Shown here piece after piece: positions 1 to 7,798 of a stretch of 64,000 nt of DNA (the stretch's first letter is position 1; the number at the start of each line of letters is the position of its first letter). The stretch covers positions 9,183 to 73,182 of the forward strand of contig DATHUR010000121.1 in the NCBI GenBank assembly GCA_035462025.1, in the 5' to 3' direction. Source of the DNA: Egicoccus sp035462025. GTDB lineage: Bacteria > Actinomycetota > Nitriliruptoria > Nitriliruptorales > Nitriliruptoraceae. The position numbers and the translations under genes are program-made. The notes beneath the pieces are model-generated. The model was not told the origin of the DNA and searched no databases. It saw only the letters and a program-made list of their open reading frames with translations.

Positions 1-1413
1 CACGACCAGGCAGACCTTGGTGTGGGTCTTGAGGCCGACGACCCCGTAGGCCACGTGGACCCCGGCCTCCTCGAGCACGCGGGCCCACTCGATGTTGGCC
101 TCCTCGTCGAAGCGGGCCTTCAACTCGACCAGTGCCACGACCTGCTTGCCCTCGGCGGCCGCGTCGAGCAGCGCCTGCGAGATCGGACTGCTCGGCCCCG
201 AGGTCCGGTACAGGGTGATCTTGATCGCCAGCACCTGCGGATCGGTCGCCGCGGACTCGAGGAAGTGCCGGACCGAGGTCGTGAACGAGTCGTAGGGGTG
301 CTGGACCAGGATGTCGCCGTCACGCAGCGCCGCGAACAGGTCGGGATGCTCGCCCGACGCCGCGGCCGCCAACCGCGGCTGGGTGATCGAGTGCGCCGGC
401 GGGTACTTGAGGTCGGGGCGGTCGAGCGCGTGCAGCGCGGACAGGCCGGACAGGTCGATCGGTCCGGGCAGGGAGGTGACGTCGTCGCGCGTGATCTCGA
501 GTTCGCGCAGCAGCAGGTCGAGGACCGCGTCGGACATGTCCGGTTCGATCTCGAGCCGGACCAGACTGCCGAAGCGGCGCCGGGTCAGTTCGGTCTCGAT
601 GGCCAGCAGCAGGTCGTCGGCCTCGTCCTCCTCGACCTCGAAGTCGGCGTTGCGCGTGACCCGGAAGACGTGGCGTTCGACCACCTCGAGACCGGGGAAC
701 AGCCGGTCGAGGTGCGCCGCGATGACCTGTTCGATCGGGACGAACCGCTCGCCGTCGGGCAGGACCACGAACCGTGGCAGCAGGGGCGGGACCTTGATGC
801 GCGCGAACCGTCGCTCGCCGTCCTCGGGGTCGCGGACGATGACGGCGAGGTTGAGCGAGAGGTTGGACAGGTACGGGAACGGGTGCGCCGGGTCGACGGC
901 GAGCGGGGTCAGGACGGGGAAGATCTGCTCGTCGAACACCTGCACGAGGTGGGCACGGTCACCGTCGTCGAGGTCCACCCAGTTCGAGAACCGGATGCCC
1001 TCGTCGGCCAGGCGGTGCACGATGTCGTCGCCGAACAGGTGCGCGGCCCGCGCGGACAACTCGCTGGCCAACGTGTCGATGACCGCCAACTGGGCGGCGG
1101 GGGACATGCCGTCCGCGCCGGATCCGGTCGCGCCGGCGCTGACCTGTTCGCGCAGGCCGGCGACGCGGACCTGGAAGAACTCGTCGAGGTTCGAGGTGAA
1201 GATGGCCAGGAACTGGGCCCGCTCGAGCAGCGGCAGGTCCGCGTTCTCGGCCAGGGCGAGGACGCGCTCGTCGAACTGCAACCACGACAGTTCCCGGTTG
1301 AGATGGCGGATCTCGCCGTCGGGGCCGACCGGGTGGTGCTCGAGGATCGACCGGGTGTGGCCTGCCGGCCGGGCCGCCAGGTCGGTGTCGGGTTCGTGCA
1401 CGAGATCGGTCAT
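1..1413 (-). CDS. ppk1: polyphosphate kinase 1, 3' end cut off by the window
   Basis: Polyphosphate kinase reversibly transfers the terminal phosphate of ATP to long-chain inorganic polyphosphate. The visible 471 residues cover the N-terminal and head domains (DGEIRHLNRELSWLQFDERV near the start, then NLDEFFQVRV and HPFPYLSNLSLN) and the start of the C-terminal catalytic domain. The last segment has LKTHTKV with His464, which aligns with the autophosphorylated His of the family's LKIHAKL motif. PPK1 is normally about 690-730 residues, so roughly a third is missing beyond base 1. The ATG at 1413 has an AGGACC-type Shine-Dalgarno 8 nt upstream. The gene is divergent from the ferredoxin at 1638. 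Family assignment is firm; nothing can be said of the missing C-terminus. Confidence 0.93.
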   Translation of the reverse strand, partial: MTDLVHEPDTDLAARPAGHTRSILEHHPVGPDGEIRHLNRELSWLQFDERVLALAENADLPLLERAQFLAIFTSNLDEFFQVRVAGLREQVSAGATGSGADGMSPAAQLAVIDTLASELSARAAHLFGDDIVHRLADEGIRFSNWVDLDDGDRAHLVQVFDEQIFPVLTPLAVDPAHPFPYLSNLSLNLAVIVRDPEDGERRFARIKVPPLLPRFVVLPDGERFVPIEQVIAAHLDRLFPGLEVVERHVFRVTRNADFEVEEDEADDLLLAIETELTRRRFGSLVRLEIEPDMSDAVLDLLLRELEITRDDVTSLPGPIDLSGLSALHALDRPDLKYPPAHSITQPRLAAAASGEHPDLFAALRDGDILVQHPYDSFTTSVRHFLESAATDPQVLAIKITLYRTSGPSSPISQALLDAAAEGKQVVALVELKARFDEEANIEWARVLEEAGVHVAYGVVGLKTHTKVCLVV

Positions 1414-1605
1414 GGCCAGGTCCTGCGCCGCTGGCGCCCGCACCGGACGCGGCCCCGAACCTACGCGACGAAGGTGACGGGACGGTGTCACGATCGTGGT
1501 CGTAGGTCGACCTAACTCGTGGTAGTGGCGTCGCTGGCACTACGGTGCGCACGGCCTCGGTCGACAGGTCCGGTTGTCCCCCTCACGACCGAGGGGTTGA
1601 GCACC

Positions 1606-1611
1606 TAGCGT
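1606..1611 (+). promoter_or_regulatory. -10-like element TAGCGT
   Basis: TAGCGT lies 26 nt before the TTG start of the first ferredoxin and matches the TANNNT pattern recurring before genes here. No convincing -35 was seen. Confidence 0.35.
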
Positions 1612-1637
1612 GCAAGCGAGTACCCAGGAGGTCCGCG

Positions 1638-1961
1638 TTGACGTACACCATCGCCGAGCCCTGCATCGACGTGAAGGACAAGGCCTGCGTCGAGGAGTGC
1701 CCGGTCGACTGCATCTACGAGGGGGAGCGGATGCTCTACATCCACCCCGAGGAGTGCATCGACTGCGGCGCCTGCGAGCCGGTCTGCCCGGTCGAGGCCA
1801 TCTTCTACGAGGATGACGTCCCCGACGAGTGGCAGCAGTTCACGCCGATCAACGCCGAGTTCTTCAACGACAGCGTGACCGGTCTCGGTTCCCCGGGCGG
1901 TGCCGCGACCGTCGGTGCGGTCGACAAGGACCACCCGACCGTGGCCGGCTGGGACGCCTAG
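1638..1961 (+). CDS. fdxA: 7Fe ferredoxin, first copy
   Basis: Small cytoplasmic electron carrier of the seven-iron type ([3Fe-4S] plus [4Fe-4S]). In the 107-residue protein Cys9, Cys17 and Cys21 (CPVDC, with Cys25) and the run Cys40-x2-Cys43-x2-Cys46-x3-Cys50-Pro give the FdxA/FdxC cluster pattern, followed by the actinobacterial tail EWxQFTPINAEFF. The start is TTG at 1638, chosen because AGGAGG ends 6 nt before it and because the second ferredoxin begins identically with MTY. Mycobacterial relatives (FdxA, FdxC) serve redox enzymes or hypoxia and acid responses; the partner here is unknown. It is followed 99 nt later by a paralogue about 75-80% identical by eye. Confidence 0.93.
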   Translation: MTYTIAEPCIDVKDKACVEECPVDCIYEGERMLYIHPEECIDCGACEPVCPVEAIFYEDDVPDEWQQFTPINAEFFNDSVTGLGSPGGAATVGAVDKDHPTVAGWDA

Positions 1962-1997
1962 AGCGCTCGCCATTCGGTCGATCCGGGCCCGCGTCGT

Positions 1998-2003
1998 TAG
2001 ACT
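1998..2003 (+). promoter_or_regulatory. -10-like element TAGACT
   Basis: TTAGACT lies between the two ferredoxin genes, 57 nt before the second start, suggesting the second copy can be transcribed separately. Confidence 0.4.
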
Positions 2004-2060
2004 CGGGGCCATTCGTGGCCCGGTCGCAGGGCCCGGGGTCGACCTCGCGAGGAGAGCCGC

Positions 2061-2396
2061 GTGACCTACGTCATCGCCGAACCGTGCATGGACGTCAAGG
2101 ACACTGCCTGTGTGCAGGAGTGCCCGGTCGACTGCATCTACGAGGGCGACCGGATGCTCTACATCCACCCGACCGAGTGCATCGACTGCGGGGCCTGCGA
2201 GCCGGCGTGCCCGGTCGAGGCGATCTTCTACGCCGACGACGTGCCCTCCGAGTGGTCGCAGTTCACCCCGATCAACGCCGAGTACTTCGAGCCCAGCGTG
2301 ACCGGGCTGGGGGCACCCGGCGGGGCCAGCAACGTCGGGGCCAGCAAGGTCGATCACCCCAAGATCTCGGCCTACACCATCCCCGACGCGACCTGA
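2061..2396 (+). CDS. fdxA: 7Fe ferredoxin, second copy
   Basis: Second seven-iron ferredoxin, 111 residues, with the same eight cysteines (9, 17, 21, 25, 40, 43, 46, 50) as its upstream neighbour. It differs mainly after residue 75 and has a slightly longer C-terminus ending IPDAT. GTG at 2061 has GAGGAG 6-10 nt upstream. The close match in sequence and length indicates a recent tandem duplication. Either copy may donate electrons to a cytochrome P450 or oxidoreductase elsewhere; nothing in the window identifies the partner. The downstream methyltransferase starts 62 nt later and may be co-transcribed. Confidence 0.93.
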   Translation: MTYVIAEPCMDVKDTACVQECPVDCIYEGDRMLYIHPTECIDCGACEPACPVEAIFYADDVPSEWSQFTPINAEYFEPSVTGLGAPGGASNVGASKVDHPKISAYTIPDAT

Positions 2397-2458
2397 GCTT
2401 CCTCGCGCGCCTCCGGCGACGCCCGACCGACGGTGGCGGGCGTCGGACGGCCGATGAC

Positions 2459-3163
2459 GTGACGGTCGACCCGCGCACGCTGGTCGCCGAGCACCTCGAG
2501 GCCGGCCGGCCGACCGGCTGGTTCGAGCCGCTCTATGCCCGGGCCCATCGCGATGCCGGTGCGATCCCGTGGGCCGCGTCGGTGCCGCATCCCTACGTCG
2601 TCGACTGGCTCGAGGACCCGGCCGTCCCACCGCCCGGGCGTCGCGCCGTCGTCGTCGGGTGCGGCCTCGGTGACGACGCGGCCGAGTTGGCCCGCCGGGG
2701 CTTCGAGGTCGTGGCCTTCGACGTCGCCCCCTCGGCCGTCGACTGGGCCCGCGCCCGGTTTCCGCGCGCGCGGGTCGACTGGCGCGTCGTCGACCTGCTC
2801 GATCTGCCCGACGACCTCGTCGGCGGCTTCGATCTCGTCGTCGAGGTGCGCACCGTCCAGTCGCTGCCCGGTGTGGTCCGCGACGCGGCCATGCATGCGG
2901 TCGGCCGGCTCACCGCGCCGGGCGGGGTGGTGCTCGCCGTCACACTGGTCGCCGCCTCGACCGAGGTCGCCCGCGCCTGGCAGGGGCCTCCGTGGGCGCA
3001 GGCGCCCAGCGAGTTGGCCGCCTACCGGGCCGCCGGGCTCGAGCGCGTCGCGCTGGAACACCCCGAGGCGGACGAACACGGCACGATGGAGGTCCGTCTG
3101 ACCCTGCAGCGTCCGCTCGGGGGCACGCCGACGGGCGGCGGGCTGCCGATCGTGCCGGGCTGA
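2459..3163 (+). CDS. class I SAM-dependent methyltransferase
   Basis: 234-residue soluble protein with a Rossmann-type methyltransferase core. Motif I is VVVGCGLGDDAAELA (Gly-rich loop at 66-71), Asp88 ends beta 2 (EVVAFDVAPSAV) as the ribose-binding acidic residue, and VDLLDLP followed by FDLVVEVRTVQSL are motifs II and III. The N-terminal GWFEPLYARAH segment resembles the thiopurine S-methyltransferase/TehB-like group, so a small-molecule substrate is likely, but it cannot be named. GTG at 2459 was chosen because the sequence upstream in frame does not look coding. It stops 6 nt before the convergent crotonase gene. Confidence 0.75.
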   Translation: MTVDPRTLVAEHLEAGRPTGWFEPLYARAHRDAGAIPWAASVPHPYVVDWLEDPAVPPPGRRAVVVGCGLGDDAAELARRGFEVVAFDVAPSAVDWARARFPRARVDWRVVDLLDLPDDLVGGFDLVVEVRTVQSLPGVVRDAAMHAVGRLTAPGGVVLAVTLVAASTEVARAWQGPPWAQAPSELAAYRAAGLERVALEHPEADEHGTMEVRLTLQRPLGGTPTGGGLPIVPG

Positions 3164-3169
3164 GCCGGG

Positions 3170-3868
3170 TCAGACCGGCAGATGGGCGGTCAGGGCCGCG
3201 ATGTCGGCCTCGAGGCCGGCGAGCACGGCGTCCGCGTCGGCCGCGCGCAGGCGCCGTTTCGTGCCGGCGTAGGCGCGGGCGGGCAGACCCGCGAGCTCGG
3301 CGGCATGGGCGCGGGCCCTGGTGATGACCTGGTCGGCAGCGGCGACCTCGTCGGCGAACCCGGCGTCGACCGCTGCGGCGGCGTCGATGCGCCGACCCGG
3401 CAGGATCAGGTCCTCGAGCCGGTCCGCCCGCAGGTTGTGGCGGGCCAGCGTGATCCCGAACACGGGCAGTTCGAAGTCGATCTGGGTCTCGGTCAGACCC
3501 CACCAACCACCGTCGGCCGCGACCGCGTGGTCGCACGCCATCGCGAACATGGTGCCGGCGGCGATGGCGTGACCCGTGGCGGCACACACCGTCGGACGGG
3601 GATCGGTCCACCACCGCATCAGGCAGCGGCCGAACAGCACCAGCAGGTCCTCCACCCCGCCGCGGCCGTTCGCGGCCATCCATTTCACGTTCAGCCCCGC
3701 CGTCAGGATGCCGGGCCGCCCGGCGAGGACGACCGCCCGTGCGTCGGCTTCCTCGTCGAGGGCGGCGATCAATCCCTCGAAGACCTCGGGAACGAGCGCG
3801 TTCTTGTCGCCGTCGTCGAGCGTGACGGTCAGCACGCCCGTGTCGTCGAGAACCCGGCCGATGCCCAT
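3170..3868 (-). CDS. enoyl-CoA hydratase/isomerase (crotonase) family protein
   Basis: Crotonase-fold protein of 232 residues acting on an acyl-CoA thioester. The GILTAGLNVKWM segment forms the first half of the oxyanion hole, and GHAIAAGTMFAMACDHAVA is the second CoA-binding turn. Of the two catalytic glutamates of true enoyl-CoA hydratases only the second region (LTETQIDFELP) keeps acidic residues, and the first is replaced in the AGTMFAM stretch, so it may be an isomerase or another crotonase. It is about 25 residues shorter than usual. ATG at 3868 has TTGGAG 6 nt upstream. It shares a strand with the MocR gene behind it. Confidence 0.8.
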   Translation of the reverse strand: MGIGRVLDDTGVLTVTLDDGDKNALVPEVFEGLIAALDEEADARAVVLAGRPGILTAGLNVKWMAANGRGGVEDLLVLFGRCLMRWWTDPRPTVCAATGHAIAAGTMFAMACDHAVAADGGWWGLTETQIDFELPVFGITLARHNLRADRLEDLILPGRRIDAAAAVDAGFADEVAAADQVITRARAHAAELAGLPARAYAGTKRRLRAADADAVLAGLEADIAALTAHLPV

Positions 3869-3919
3869 GCACGCTCCAACGTCGTCGCCGTCGGGTGCGA
3901 TCCTACGACCCGGCGCGGT

Positions 3920-5425
3920 TCAGACCAGCAGCCGGGCCGGGGCGCGCGAGGCGATCGGTTCGTAGGCGTGCCAGGCCGCCGCCAACCGGCGCGCACCTTC
4001 ACGCAGCACCGGTTCCGGCCGGGCGAACACCACCCGCAGGCCGCGGCGGTTGCCCTCGTCGACCGACAGCGAGGGGCCCGGGACCACCGAGACCCCGTGG
4101 CGGAGCGCGAGTTCGGCGAACTCCTCGGCGTTGCCCGACGGCAGCGTGACCCACAGCGACAGTCCGCCGGCGGGTCGGCTCCAGCGCCAGCTCGGCAGAT
4201 GGTCGGCGAACAGCTGGCACAACAGGTCGCGCTGCGGGATCAGTTCCGCGCGACGCTCGTCGAGCACGTCGTCGGCACGCTGCAGCAACCGGTAGGCGAA
4301 CAGTTGGCTGAGCAGGGGGGAGCCGAGGTCGGCGACGGTCTTGGTCGCCAGCATGCGCACCGACCAACTCGCCGGCGAGCGCACCCAGCCGATCCGCAGG
4401 CCGGCCCAGAACAGCTTGGCCATGGACCCGATGGTGTGGATCGCGCCCTCACCGTCGGAGTACGCCGCGATCGGCCGGGGCAACGGCGTGCCGTCGAGGT
4501 CGATGTCCCCCATGGCGAGGTCTTCGAGCACGACGATGCCGGTGTCGTCGGCCAGTTCGGCGACCGCCCGCCGCCGCTCCTCGGGCAGCACCACCCCGGT
4601 CGGGCTGTGGAAGTGCGGTGCGAGGTAGATCAACTTCGGCTGGGTCTGGGCGACCAGGTCGGGCAGCAGTTCGGTCCGGGCGCCGTGCTCGTCGACGGGC
4701 AGCGGCACCATCCGGGCGCCGAAGCGGCGGAAGATGTCGAGGGCGCCGGGGAAGGCCGGACTCTCGACCACGACCGTGTCGCCGCGCTGCAGCGTCTGCC
4801 GCGCGACCAGCGAGATGCCCTGGTGCGCGCCGGTGGTGACCACGATCTGGTCCTCGCCCGAGGGCAGACCCGCGGCGGTGAAGCGGCTCGCGACCATCTC
4901 GCGCAGCGCCAGCAGGCCGTGCGGCACGTAGCCGTGGTGGGTGAGCAGTCCGGCGACGTCGGCCGGCGGCATGGTGGTGAGCACCTCGACGACCAGCGGC
5001 GAGGCGGTGACCGCGGCGACCGTCAGGTCGATCACGTCCTCGTCGACCAGCGGGGTCTCGCCGGGGCCACTGCGCTGGTCGGCCTTGTCCTCGGACAGAA
5101 ACAGCCGGGCGGTCGCCACCGCGTCGACGCCGCCGCGATCCTCGCCCTCGGGCCGGCGTACCCAGGTCCCCGAACCCTGACGGCTCTCGAGCCAACTCTC
5201 CGACTTCAGCCGGTCGTAGGCGGCCACGACGGTGGCACGGCTGACCGACAGCGACTTGGCCAGCACCCGTTCGGGCGGCAGGACGGTCCCGAGCGGGATC
5301 TCGCCCCGGTCGACCGCGCGTTTGAGCCCGTCCGCCAACTGGCGGTACAGCGGACCGTCGCCGCCCAGGGCATCGCGCAGAATGCCGGCCAGATGCGGTC
5401 CACTTTCGCGGATTGGCTCGTCCAA
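3920..5425 (-). CDS. MocR/PdxR-family regulator (GntR winged helix fused to aminotransferase domain)
   Basis: 501-residue transcription regulator. Residues 20-90 are a GntR winged helix-turn-helix (GPLYRQLADGLKRAV, LPPERVLAKSLSVSRATV, RQGSGTWV). Residues 130-490 are a fold-type I aminotransferase domain used as an effector sensor, with PLP lysine Lys337 in GSMAKLFWAGLRIGW and the HSPTGVVLPEERR loop. Such proteins usually bind direct repeats and control a divergent gene, often for PLP or amine metabolism, but here no plausible divergent gene exists. The only start compatible with the wHTH N-terminus is TTG at 5425, which lacks a Shine-Dalgarno and lies inside the repeat cluster, suggesting autoregulation. 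Confidence 0.88.
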   Translation of the reverse strand: MDEPIRESGPHLAGILRDALGGDGPLYRQLADGLKRAVDRGEIPLGTVLPPERVLAKSLSVSRATVVAAYDRLKSESWLESRQGSGTWVRRPEGEDRGGVDAVATARLFLSEDKADQRSGPGETPLVDEDVIDLTVAAVTASPLVVEVLTTMPPADVAGLLTHHGYVPHGLLALREMVASRFTAAGLPSGEDQIVVTTGAHQGISLVARQTLQRGDTVVVESPAFPGALDIFRRFGARMVPLPVDEHGARTELLPDLVAQTQPKLIYLAPHFHSPTGVVLPEERRRAVAELADDTGIVVLEDLAMGDIDLDGTPLPRPIAAYSDGEGAIHTIGSMAKLFWAGLRIGWVRSPASWSVRMLATKTVADLGSPLLSQLFAYRLLQRADDVLDERRAELIPQRDLLCQLFADHLPSWRWSRPAGGLSLWVTLPSGNAEEFAELALRHGVSVVPGPSLSVDEGNRRGLRVVFARPEPVLREGARRLAAAWHAYEPIASRAPARLLV

Positions 5426-5461
5426 TAGCAGTCCAATACAGGGGCTTGCACGGGTTGGACT
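5420..5461. promoter_or_regulatory. putative MocR operator: direct plus inverted GTCCAA repeats
   Basis: GTCCAATA occurs at 5420-5427 and 5431-5438, an 11-bp period (one helical turn). AGTCCAA at 5430-5436 is mirrored exactly by TTGGACT at 5455-5461. Direct repeats spaced by a turn plus an inverted half-site match the usual MocR/PdxR binding layout. The cluster overlaps the regulator's own start codon and the -35 of a plus-strand promoter. Confidence 0.55.
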
Positions 5462-5483
5462 GGAAGATCGGTCGTGGTACGTT
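5455..5483 (+). promoter_or_regulatory. sigma70-type promoter TTGGAC-17-TACGTT reading away from the MocR gene
   Basis: TTGGAC at 5455-5460 and TACGTT at 5478-5483 are separated by exactly 17 nt, and the -35 lies within the inverted half-site of the putative operator. No convincing plus-strand gene follows for more than 2 kb, so this would be an orphan promoter or drive a non-coding or very small transcript. Confidence 0.45.
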
Positions 5484-5515
5484 ACCTCTCACAAGGCCAA
5501 AGGGCACGGATCGGT

Positions 5516-5805
5516 TCTCCCACCGACCCGGGTTCCAGGCCAACCGGAGTCAACCTTCGCGGCACTCGGGATCGGCGTTCGCACCGGCCCCACCGCGCGG
5601 CTCCGCGACAACTGCATAGTCGTACGCGAGGCGGCACGCTCCCTCTCCATCGCCGCCTACGCGTCACCGCTCGGTCCATGACGGGTTCGCCCCCTCTCCC
5701 ACCGGCGGCTCTCCCACCGCCCGGATGCTCCCTTTCTCCCAAGTCAGCGCATCCCCCCGCGAACCCCGAGCCCGAGCCAACGACGTCCCCCCGGTTCTCC
5801 CACCG
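5516..5805. repeat. four copies of the decamer TCTCCCACCG in a gene-free stretch
   Basis: Exact copies lie at 5516-5525, 5695-5704, 5710-5719 and 5796-5805. On the minus strand they read CGGTGGGAGA. The last copy forms the loop and part of the right arm of the hairpin at 5784-5813. Apart from these, the promoter and the hairpin, I see no gene in 5484-6001. Confidence 0.6.
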
Positions 5806-5813
5806 GGGGGACG
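5784..5813 (-). terminator. strong 12-bp hairpin downstream of the deaminase gene
   Basis: Arms CGTCCCCCCGGT and ACCGGGGGGACG are perfectly complementary around a 6-nt loop (TCTCCC). It lies about 190 nt past the stop of the minus-strand deaminase gene and is GC-rich without a T tract, as is common for actinobacterial terminators. Confidence 0.5.
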
Positions 5814-5864
5814 CTTCGTTCACGGGTTCTTCGGTTGCGACCGTCCGCTCCGGCCGGGATGACC

Positions 5865-5947
5865 GCCTGCGCAGGGGGCGTTCCGCCCCTGGCACTCGGC
5901 TCCACTCGCCGGCTTCGCTTCGCTCGCCGTCAGCCCCTCCTACGGCG
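5865..5947 (+). repeat. left copy of 83-bp inverted repeat flanking the deaminase gene
   Basis: This segment equals the reverse complement of 6566-6648 at 79 of 83 positions without gaps, and weaker similarity extends about 25 nt outward. It contains the small hairpin GGGGCG/CGCCCC and the run GCTTCGCTTCGCTCGC. It lies just past the 3' end of the deaminase gene. Confidence 0.85.
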
Positions 5948-6001
5948 GTCACCCCGGCCTCCGCTCACGAAGCCCCTCGTGAACGCGGTTCCACTCGGCG
6001 G

Positions 6002-6481
6002 TCAGGTGAAGGGGAGGGTGGGGAGGTTTTCCTGGCCGTCGAGGAGGCGGACGCGGACGCCGCAGTCGCGCAGGAAGTCGCGGACCTCGTTCCAGCCGTC
6101 GTAGCGGCCGCCGGCGGCGACGACCTCGCCGATGCCGGAGTTGGCGATCAGCTTGGCGCAGCCGAAGCACGGTGCGCCGGTGCAGTACAGCGATGCGCCG
6201 GCGCGTTCCTCGGGGGAGGAGAACAGCAACGCGTTGGCCTCGGCGTGGATCGCGATGCAGCGCTCGTAGTCGTGGCCCTGCGGGGCGTCCGAGGCGGCGC
6301 GCGGGCAGGCGCCCTCGTCGCAGTGTCCGTACCCGGAGGGCCCGCCGTTGTAGCCGGTGGCCACGATGCGACGCCCCTGCACGATCACGGCACCGTGCTT
6401 GCGGCGGATACAGGTCGCCCGCGTCGACGTCGTCCGCGCGAGTTCAAGGAAGTAGTCGTCCCACGACACCCGCTGCCCCAC
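6002..6481 (-). CDS. dCMP/cytidine deaminase family protein
   Basis: 159-residue zinc deaminase, most like dCMP deaminase (dCMP to dUMP for thymidylate synthesis) or the ComEB group. Zinc and catalytic residues are His79 and Glu81 in HAEANALLF plus Cys105 and Cys108 in TGAPCFGCAKLI. The characteristic insert C-x4-CPR (CDEGACPR) and GYNGGPSGYGHC loop are present. GTG at 6481 is chosen because GGAGG lies 6 nt upstream; an internal GTG at 6469 also fits. The gene is alone on its strand between inverted 83-bp repeats that separate it from hppD upstream and the MocR region downstream, suggesting a discrete transcription unit or a mobile cassette. Confidence 0.85.
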   Translation of the reverse strand: MGQRVSWDDYFLELARTTSTRATCIRRKHGAVIVQGRRIVATGYNGGPSGYGHCDEGACPRAASDAPQGHDYERCIAIHAEANALLFSSPEERAGASLYCTGAPCFGCAKLIANSGIGEVVAAGGRYDGWNEVRDFLRDCGVRVRLLDGQENLPTLPFT

Positions 6482-6565
6482 GACCCACCTCCCACGTGGC
6501 CGGAGCCTACACAGAGCCATCGTGACCGCAGTCCCGACAGGCGAGGGAGCGGAGGGTGGGGCGGT

Positions 6566-6648
6566 CGCCGTAGCGGGGGCTGACAGCGAGCGAAGCGAAG
6601 CTGGCGAGTGGAGCCGAGTGCCAGGGGCGGAACGCCCCCTGCGCAGGC
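6566..6648 (-). repeat. right copy of 83-bp inverted repeat
   Basis: Inverted partner of 5865-5947 (four mismatches in 83). It lies between the hppD stop and the deaminase start, where its internal hairpin could also end hppD transcription. The flanking bases extend the similarity to about 6678. Confidence 0.85.
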
Positions 6649-6691
6649 GACCGCCACACCCGGAGCGGGAGCACCGCAAGTCAGGCGAGGA

Positions 6692-7798
6692 TCAGAGGTT
6701 GCCTCGGCGATCCTGCGCGCGTTCGAGGGCTTCGAACAGCGCCTTGAAGTTGCCGGCACCGAAGCCGCGTGAGCCGTTGCGCTGGATGATCTCGTAGAAG
6801 ACCGTGGGCCGGTCCTGGACCGGTTCGGTGAAGATCTGCAGCAGGTAGCCCTCGTCGTCGCGGTCGACGAGGATGCCGAGCTTGGCGAGGTCGTCCCACG
6901 ACTCGTCGACGTCGCCGACCCGTTGCTTTGCCTCGACGTAGTACTCGGCGGGGACGGACAGGAAGGCCACGCCGCGGCGGCGCAGCGCGGTGACGGTGCG
7001 GACGATGTCGTCGGTGGCCAGCGCGAGGTGCTGCACACCGGGGCCGCCGTAGGCGTCGAGGTACTCCTCGATCTGTGACCGTTTGCGGCCCTCGGCCGGC
7101 TCGTTGATCGGCATCTTGATCCGGCCGTCGCCGTCCCACAGCACCTTCGACATCAGCGCCGAGTACTCGGTCGAGATGTCCTCGTCGTCGAAGTGGCGCA
7201 ACTGCGAGAAGCCGAGGATGCGCTGGTAGAACTCGGCCCACTCGTCCATGTCGCCGTACGCGACGTTGCCGACGACGTGGTCGATCAACGCGAGGCCGAC
7301 GTCGTCCCCGAGGAGGTCGGCGACCGGGTCGTGTGCGATCTCGGTGTAGCCGGGCAGGTGGACCCCGGAGTAGTCGCCGCGCTGCACGAAGCTGTGGATG
7401 GTCTCGCCGTAGGTCCCGATCGAGGCGCAGACGACCTTGCCGAACTCGTCCTCGTCGATGCGGGGCTCGCCGTAGGGCTCGGCGCCGCGCGCGACCGCGA
7501 GTTCGAAGGCTTCCTCGGCGTCGGCGACGCTGAAGGCGACGTCGCGGATGCCGTCGCCGTGGCGCAGGACGTGGCGGTTGACCTCGTGGTCGGGGGCGAG
7601 GCCGGAGGTCATCACGAAGCGGATCGCCCCCTGCTCGAGCACGTAGGAGGCCCGGTCGCGCACGCCGGTCTCGGGGCCGGCGTAGCCGACGAGACGGAAT
7701 CCGTAGGCGCTGCGGTAGAAGTGGGCGGCCTGCTTGGCGTTGCCGACCCAGAACTCGATGGCGTCGTAGCCGAGCAGCGGCAGATCCTGCGTGGTCAC
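6692..7798 (-). CDS. hppD: 4-hydroxyphenylpyruvate dioxygenase
   Basis: Converts 4-hydroxyphenylpyruvate to homogentisate in tyrosine catabolism, using non-haem Fe(II) and O2. The 368-residue protein has two VOC repeats. The iron triad is visible as His174 (DHVVGN), His257 (GVQHLALAT) and Glu336 (VFYEIIQRNG), followed by the HPPD signature C-terminus GSRGFGAGNFKALFEALER. GTG at 7798 follows a GAGGAGGG Shine-Dalgarno about 8 nt upstream; upstream in-frame sequence is Arg-rich and unlikely to be coding. No homogentisate dioxygenase lies nearby, so the pathway is split. The 270 nt upstream hold no clear gene. Confidence 0.95.
   Translation of the reverse strand: MTTQDLPLLGYDAIEFWVGNAKQAAHFYRSAYGFRLVGYAGPETGVRDRASYVLEQGAIRFVMTSGLAPDHEVNRHVLRHGDGIRDVAFSVADAEEAFELAVARGAEPYGEPRIDEDEFGKVVCASIGTYGETIHSFVQRGDYSGVHLPGYTEIAHDPVADLLGDDVGLALIDHVVGNVAYGDMDEWAEFYQRILGFSQLRHFDDEDISTEYSALMSKVLWDGDGRIKMPINEPAEGRKRSQIEEYLDAYGGPGVQHLALATDDIVRTVTALRRRGVAFLSVPAEYYVEAKQRVGDVDESWDDLAKLGILVDRDDEGYLLQIFTEPVQDRPTVFYEIIQRNGSRGFGAGNFKALFEALERAQDRRGNL

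Noticed and set aside
3182..5428. Long plus-strand open frame of 748 codons opposite the MocR gene
   Set aside because: It is the reverse-strand shadow of the crotonase and MocR coding sequences in GC-rich DNA; its translation is Arg/Gly/Gln-rich with no domain, whereas the minus-strand proteins are clear.
5474..6583. Plus-strand open frame of 369 codons through the repeat region
   Set aside because: It spans both inverted repeats and the reverse strand of the deaminase gene, and is Pro/Arg-rich without domain signs.
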